Translations under genes and position numbers: made by a program
Origin: Methylobacterium soli
GTDB taxonomy: Bacteria > Pseudomonadota > Alphaproteobacteria > Rhizobiales > Beijerinckiaceae
Reading direction: 5' to 3'
NCBI RefSeq assembly: GCF_008806385.1
Contig: NZ_VZZK01000013.1
Location: 62,001 to 126,000 of the forward strand
Length of the DNA stretch: 64,000 nt
The notes under the pieces: model-generated
Told to the model about the DNA's origin: nothing
The model's input: only the letters and a program-made list of their open reading frames with translations
Databases searched by the model: none
Shown here: piece by piece, positions 62,475 to 64,000 of the stretch
Numbering within the stretch: position 1 is the stretch's first letter
How the letters are laid out: each line of letters starts with the position of its first letter

Positions 62475-62912
62475 ATGGACGCGCCGCCGCGCGATCCCCA
62501 GATCCTGGAGGGACACGCCGTCCCATGCCTGCCGTCCCATGCCTCCCTGCCGGTGCCTGCCGTGAGCGATGCGATTCCCGTCCTGCCGCACGACGTCGTC
62601 GCCGATGCGGATTATGTCCGCGACGTGCTCCTCAACATGGAATGGATCCGGAACCGGGACGACCGACGCGTCCGTTTCAGCGTCGTCGGCGAGAGGCCGG
62701 ATTACCAGACCGAGTACCCGAGCGGGCATCGCTTGCAGAACTTCCCGCGCCGCTACGACGGGACCACGCACAGGCTCGTCGATGCGGCGAATGGAGCGAG
62801 CGCCTGCACCGGCGGGCTCACCGAGCCGTTCACGTGGGATGAGGTGCTGATCCTCCTGAAGCAAGCCCTCGAACGCAAGCACGACGCGGCGCGGATGACC
62901 GGCGAAGCCTAA
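62475..62912 (+). CDS. Small hypothetical protein
   Basis: 145 residues. The C-terminal two-thirds reads like a real protein (VADADYVRDVLLNMEWIRNR, RVRFSVVGERPDYQTEYP, GGLTEPFTWDEVLILLKQAL), whereas the first 30 residues are low-complexity and could be untranslated; no clear internal ATG solves this. No family recognised. Confidence 0.55.
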   Translation: MDAPPRDPQILEGHAVPCLPSHASLPVPAVSDAIPVLPHDVVADADYVRDVLLNMEWIRNRDDRRVRFSVVGERPDYQTEYPSGHRLQNFPRRYDGTTHRLVDAANGASACTGGLTEPFTWDEVLILLKQALERKHDAARMTGEA

Positions 62913-62970
62913 CGCCGCCCGGCCCTTCCGGCTCGGGCGGGCGGCGCGGATGCGCCATCCCCGCCCCGTC

Positions 62971-63243
62971 TCACGCCAGCCGCTCCGCGCGCAGCCGCCG
63001 GAGCGCATTCGCCCGCTTCAAGGCCGCCCGTCGCTCCGGTGCCGGACCGAGCGGACCGGCATGGAGCGCGGCGACGAGTCCGTCGATCGCGTGCGGGAAG
63101 GGTTCGCAACGATCCAGGCCGAAGGCCCCGTCGAGAGCCGGCATCAAGCTGCGCAGGACACCCCGGATCGCGGCCCGATCAAGACTCTCGCGGAGCGGGG
63201 TCTCGGCCGCCTCAGGCATCGGATGGGGGATGACGTCGAGCAT
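62971..63243 (-). CDS. Small hypothetical protein
   Basis: 90 residues, mostly helical: AAIRGVLRSLMPALDGAFGLD, EPFPHAIDGLVAALHAGPLG and an Arg/Ala-rich tail. Good codon bias but no family. It converges with the gene at 62475. Confidence 0.5.
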   Translation of the reverse strand: MLDVIPHPMPEAAETPLRESLDRAAIRGVLRSLMPALDGAFGLDRCEPFPHAIDGLVAALHAGPLGPAPERRAALKRANALRRLRAERLA

Positions 63244-63469
63244 CGGATCGCGGTGCCGTGGAGATGCGCATTGGCCTGGAAGCGGCGTCGAGCGCAGGAT
63301 CTCTCGAAGACCTAAGCTTGACCGTTTGAATCGGCGCTGAGGCTGGCAGCAGGCTGGCGTTCAGATTTCTCCAGCGCGCCAAATCGCCGGCGAGCCCGTG
63401 CGCTTGGTGCGATCCGCGACACGGAGCGAATCGGCATTCACAGCCATTGAGGGGGGAGAGGACATTGCC

Positions 63470-63628
63470 ATGCATCTCTCTCCGTTCGCGCTTCTCGATC
63501 TGGTCCGCCTTCCCGACGGGCGTGTCGGCGCCGTCGTGGGCGTCTGGAATCTCGGCGAAGCCTATGAGGTCGATATCGGCAATGTCCGCGAGACGTGGTC
63601 TGCCGACGATCTCACGCCGACGGCCTGA
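63470..63628 (+). CDS. Very short KOW/SH3-like protein
   Basis: 52 residues: MHLSPFALLDLVRLPDGRVGAV, then VGVWNLGEAYEVDIGNVRETWSADDL. The pattern resembles a small SH3-like (KOW) barrel. The ATG at 63470 has AGGGGGGAGAGGA ending nine bases upstream, a strong ribosome-binding site. Function unknown. Confidence 0.6.
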   Translation: MHLSPFALLDLVRLPDGRVGAVVGVWNLGEAYEVDIGNVRETWSADDLTPTA

Positions 63629-64000
63629 CGCGCCCCACCGGACACGCCCGGCACGGTTGCTCATGGGGCTTAAGACAGTCCAATGGGCGGATGCCGCGCG
63701 CTCGCCACGGCCAGACCTCGGGGGCTGGTCAGCACCGGCGACGCGGAGGCCGCGTCGGTCGGCAACGGCCCCGAGGCCAGGTGCCGCCGAGGCGGCTCTC
63801 GGCCGGCAGGATCGATATCCTTCCCCACGATGAGAGAGCGCGAGCCGGTCCGTCCTCAGGGCGTGCGCCTCCGCCCCGAACGCAATCCTGCCCGTCTCGG
63901 GACCACGAGCCATGCGCCAGACACCGGCGCCGACGGGGTCTCATGCCGCTCGATTTCTTGCCTCGGAGGGCAATTCGCACCACGTCCGCACCCGGGGATA
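63629..64000. other. Unassigned window end
   Basis: About 370 bp in which no gene, RNA or repeat was recognised. Short open frames on both strands are Arg/Pro/Gly-rich and lack ribosome-binding sites. A plus-strand frame starting near 63943 runs off the window end and could be the beginning of a gene. Confidence 0.4.

Noticed and set aside
63729..63983. Minus-strand 84-codon frame at the window end
   Set aside because: Arg/Gly/Pro-rich, no ribosome-binding site, no recognisable domain.

Overview
The window is GC-rich, gene-dense alphaproteobacterial chromosome. The best guess is Methylobacteriaceae (Methylobacterium-like) or a close Rhizobiales relative. This rests on the ChvI-ChvG-HprK-EIIA-HPr cluster, a BA14K-type protein, paired bacterial transglutaminases, a perfect CtrA full site and very strong GC bias at third codon positions. 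No rRNA, tRNA, CRISPR array, insertion sequence or phage gene was recognised. The assignment is inference from gene content; no database search was possible.

Layout. 1-3915 (minus): regulatory PTS and envelope-stress cluster chvI-chvG-hprK-EIIA-HPr, with HPr cut by the window edge. 4217-9691 (plus): HugZ-like protein, lepA, a small protein and methylmalonyl-CoA mutase. 9794-12095: transglutaminase-like protein, PRC-barrel protein and a secreted protein. 12258-18243 (minus): six-gene iron/flavin operon (TonB receptor, PiuC, PepSY, DUF2271, DUF4198, ApbE) with a divergent Sel1-repeat gene. 19511-23111: stress-type small protein, Crp/Fnr regulator, BA14K protein and MntH with a perfect palindromic operator. 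23267-30510: TetR regulator divergent from a six-gene acyl-CoA operon that matches the levulinate/4-hydroxyacid (lva) gene set. 30512-30763: remnant of a peptide-ABC-transporter ATPase. 31480-43149: surface polysaccharide region (GH5, deacetylase, two CelD-like acetyltransferases, three glycosyltransferases, flippase, JmjC-like cupin). 43377-44206: DUF892 and DUF2171 stress pair. 44268-48474: PcaD-like hydrolase, BKACE enzyme, NsrR/flavohaemoglobin and a PAS protein. 48562-55409: small and hypothetical genes, a second transglutaminase, an exonuclease and an ABC-F ATPase. 55579-58790: GtrB-like glycosyltransferase, overlapping methyltransferase and polytopic membrane protein. 59063-62337: ECF42-type sigma factor with its DGPF/YCII partner and a VOC-SRPBCC-VOC operon. 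62475-64000: small hypothetical genes and an empty end.

How the genes work together. The lva-like operon should end in acetyl-CoA plus propionyl-CoA when the substrate is a C5 4-hydroxy or 4-keto acid, and the mutase at 7526-9691 is the standard propionyl-CoA exit. In the iron operon the DUF2271 protein carries a textbook ApbE flavinylation motif (D-G-V-S-G-A-T), so a haem PepSY protein and a flavinylated periplasmic protein could reduce ferric siderophores brought in by the TonB receptor. The ECF42 sigma factor appears to drive two operons from the same promoter, TGTCGG-N17-CGTCCTTG. NsrR with two candidate boxes controls the NO-detoxifying flavohaemoglobin.
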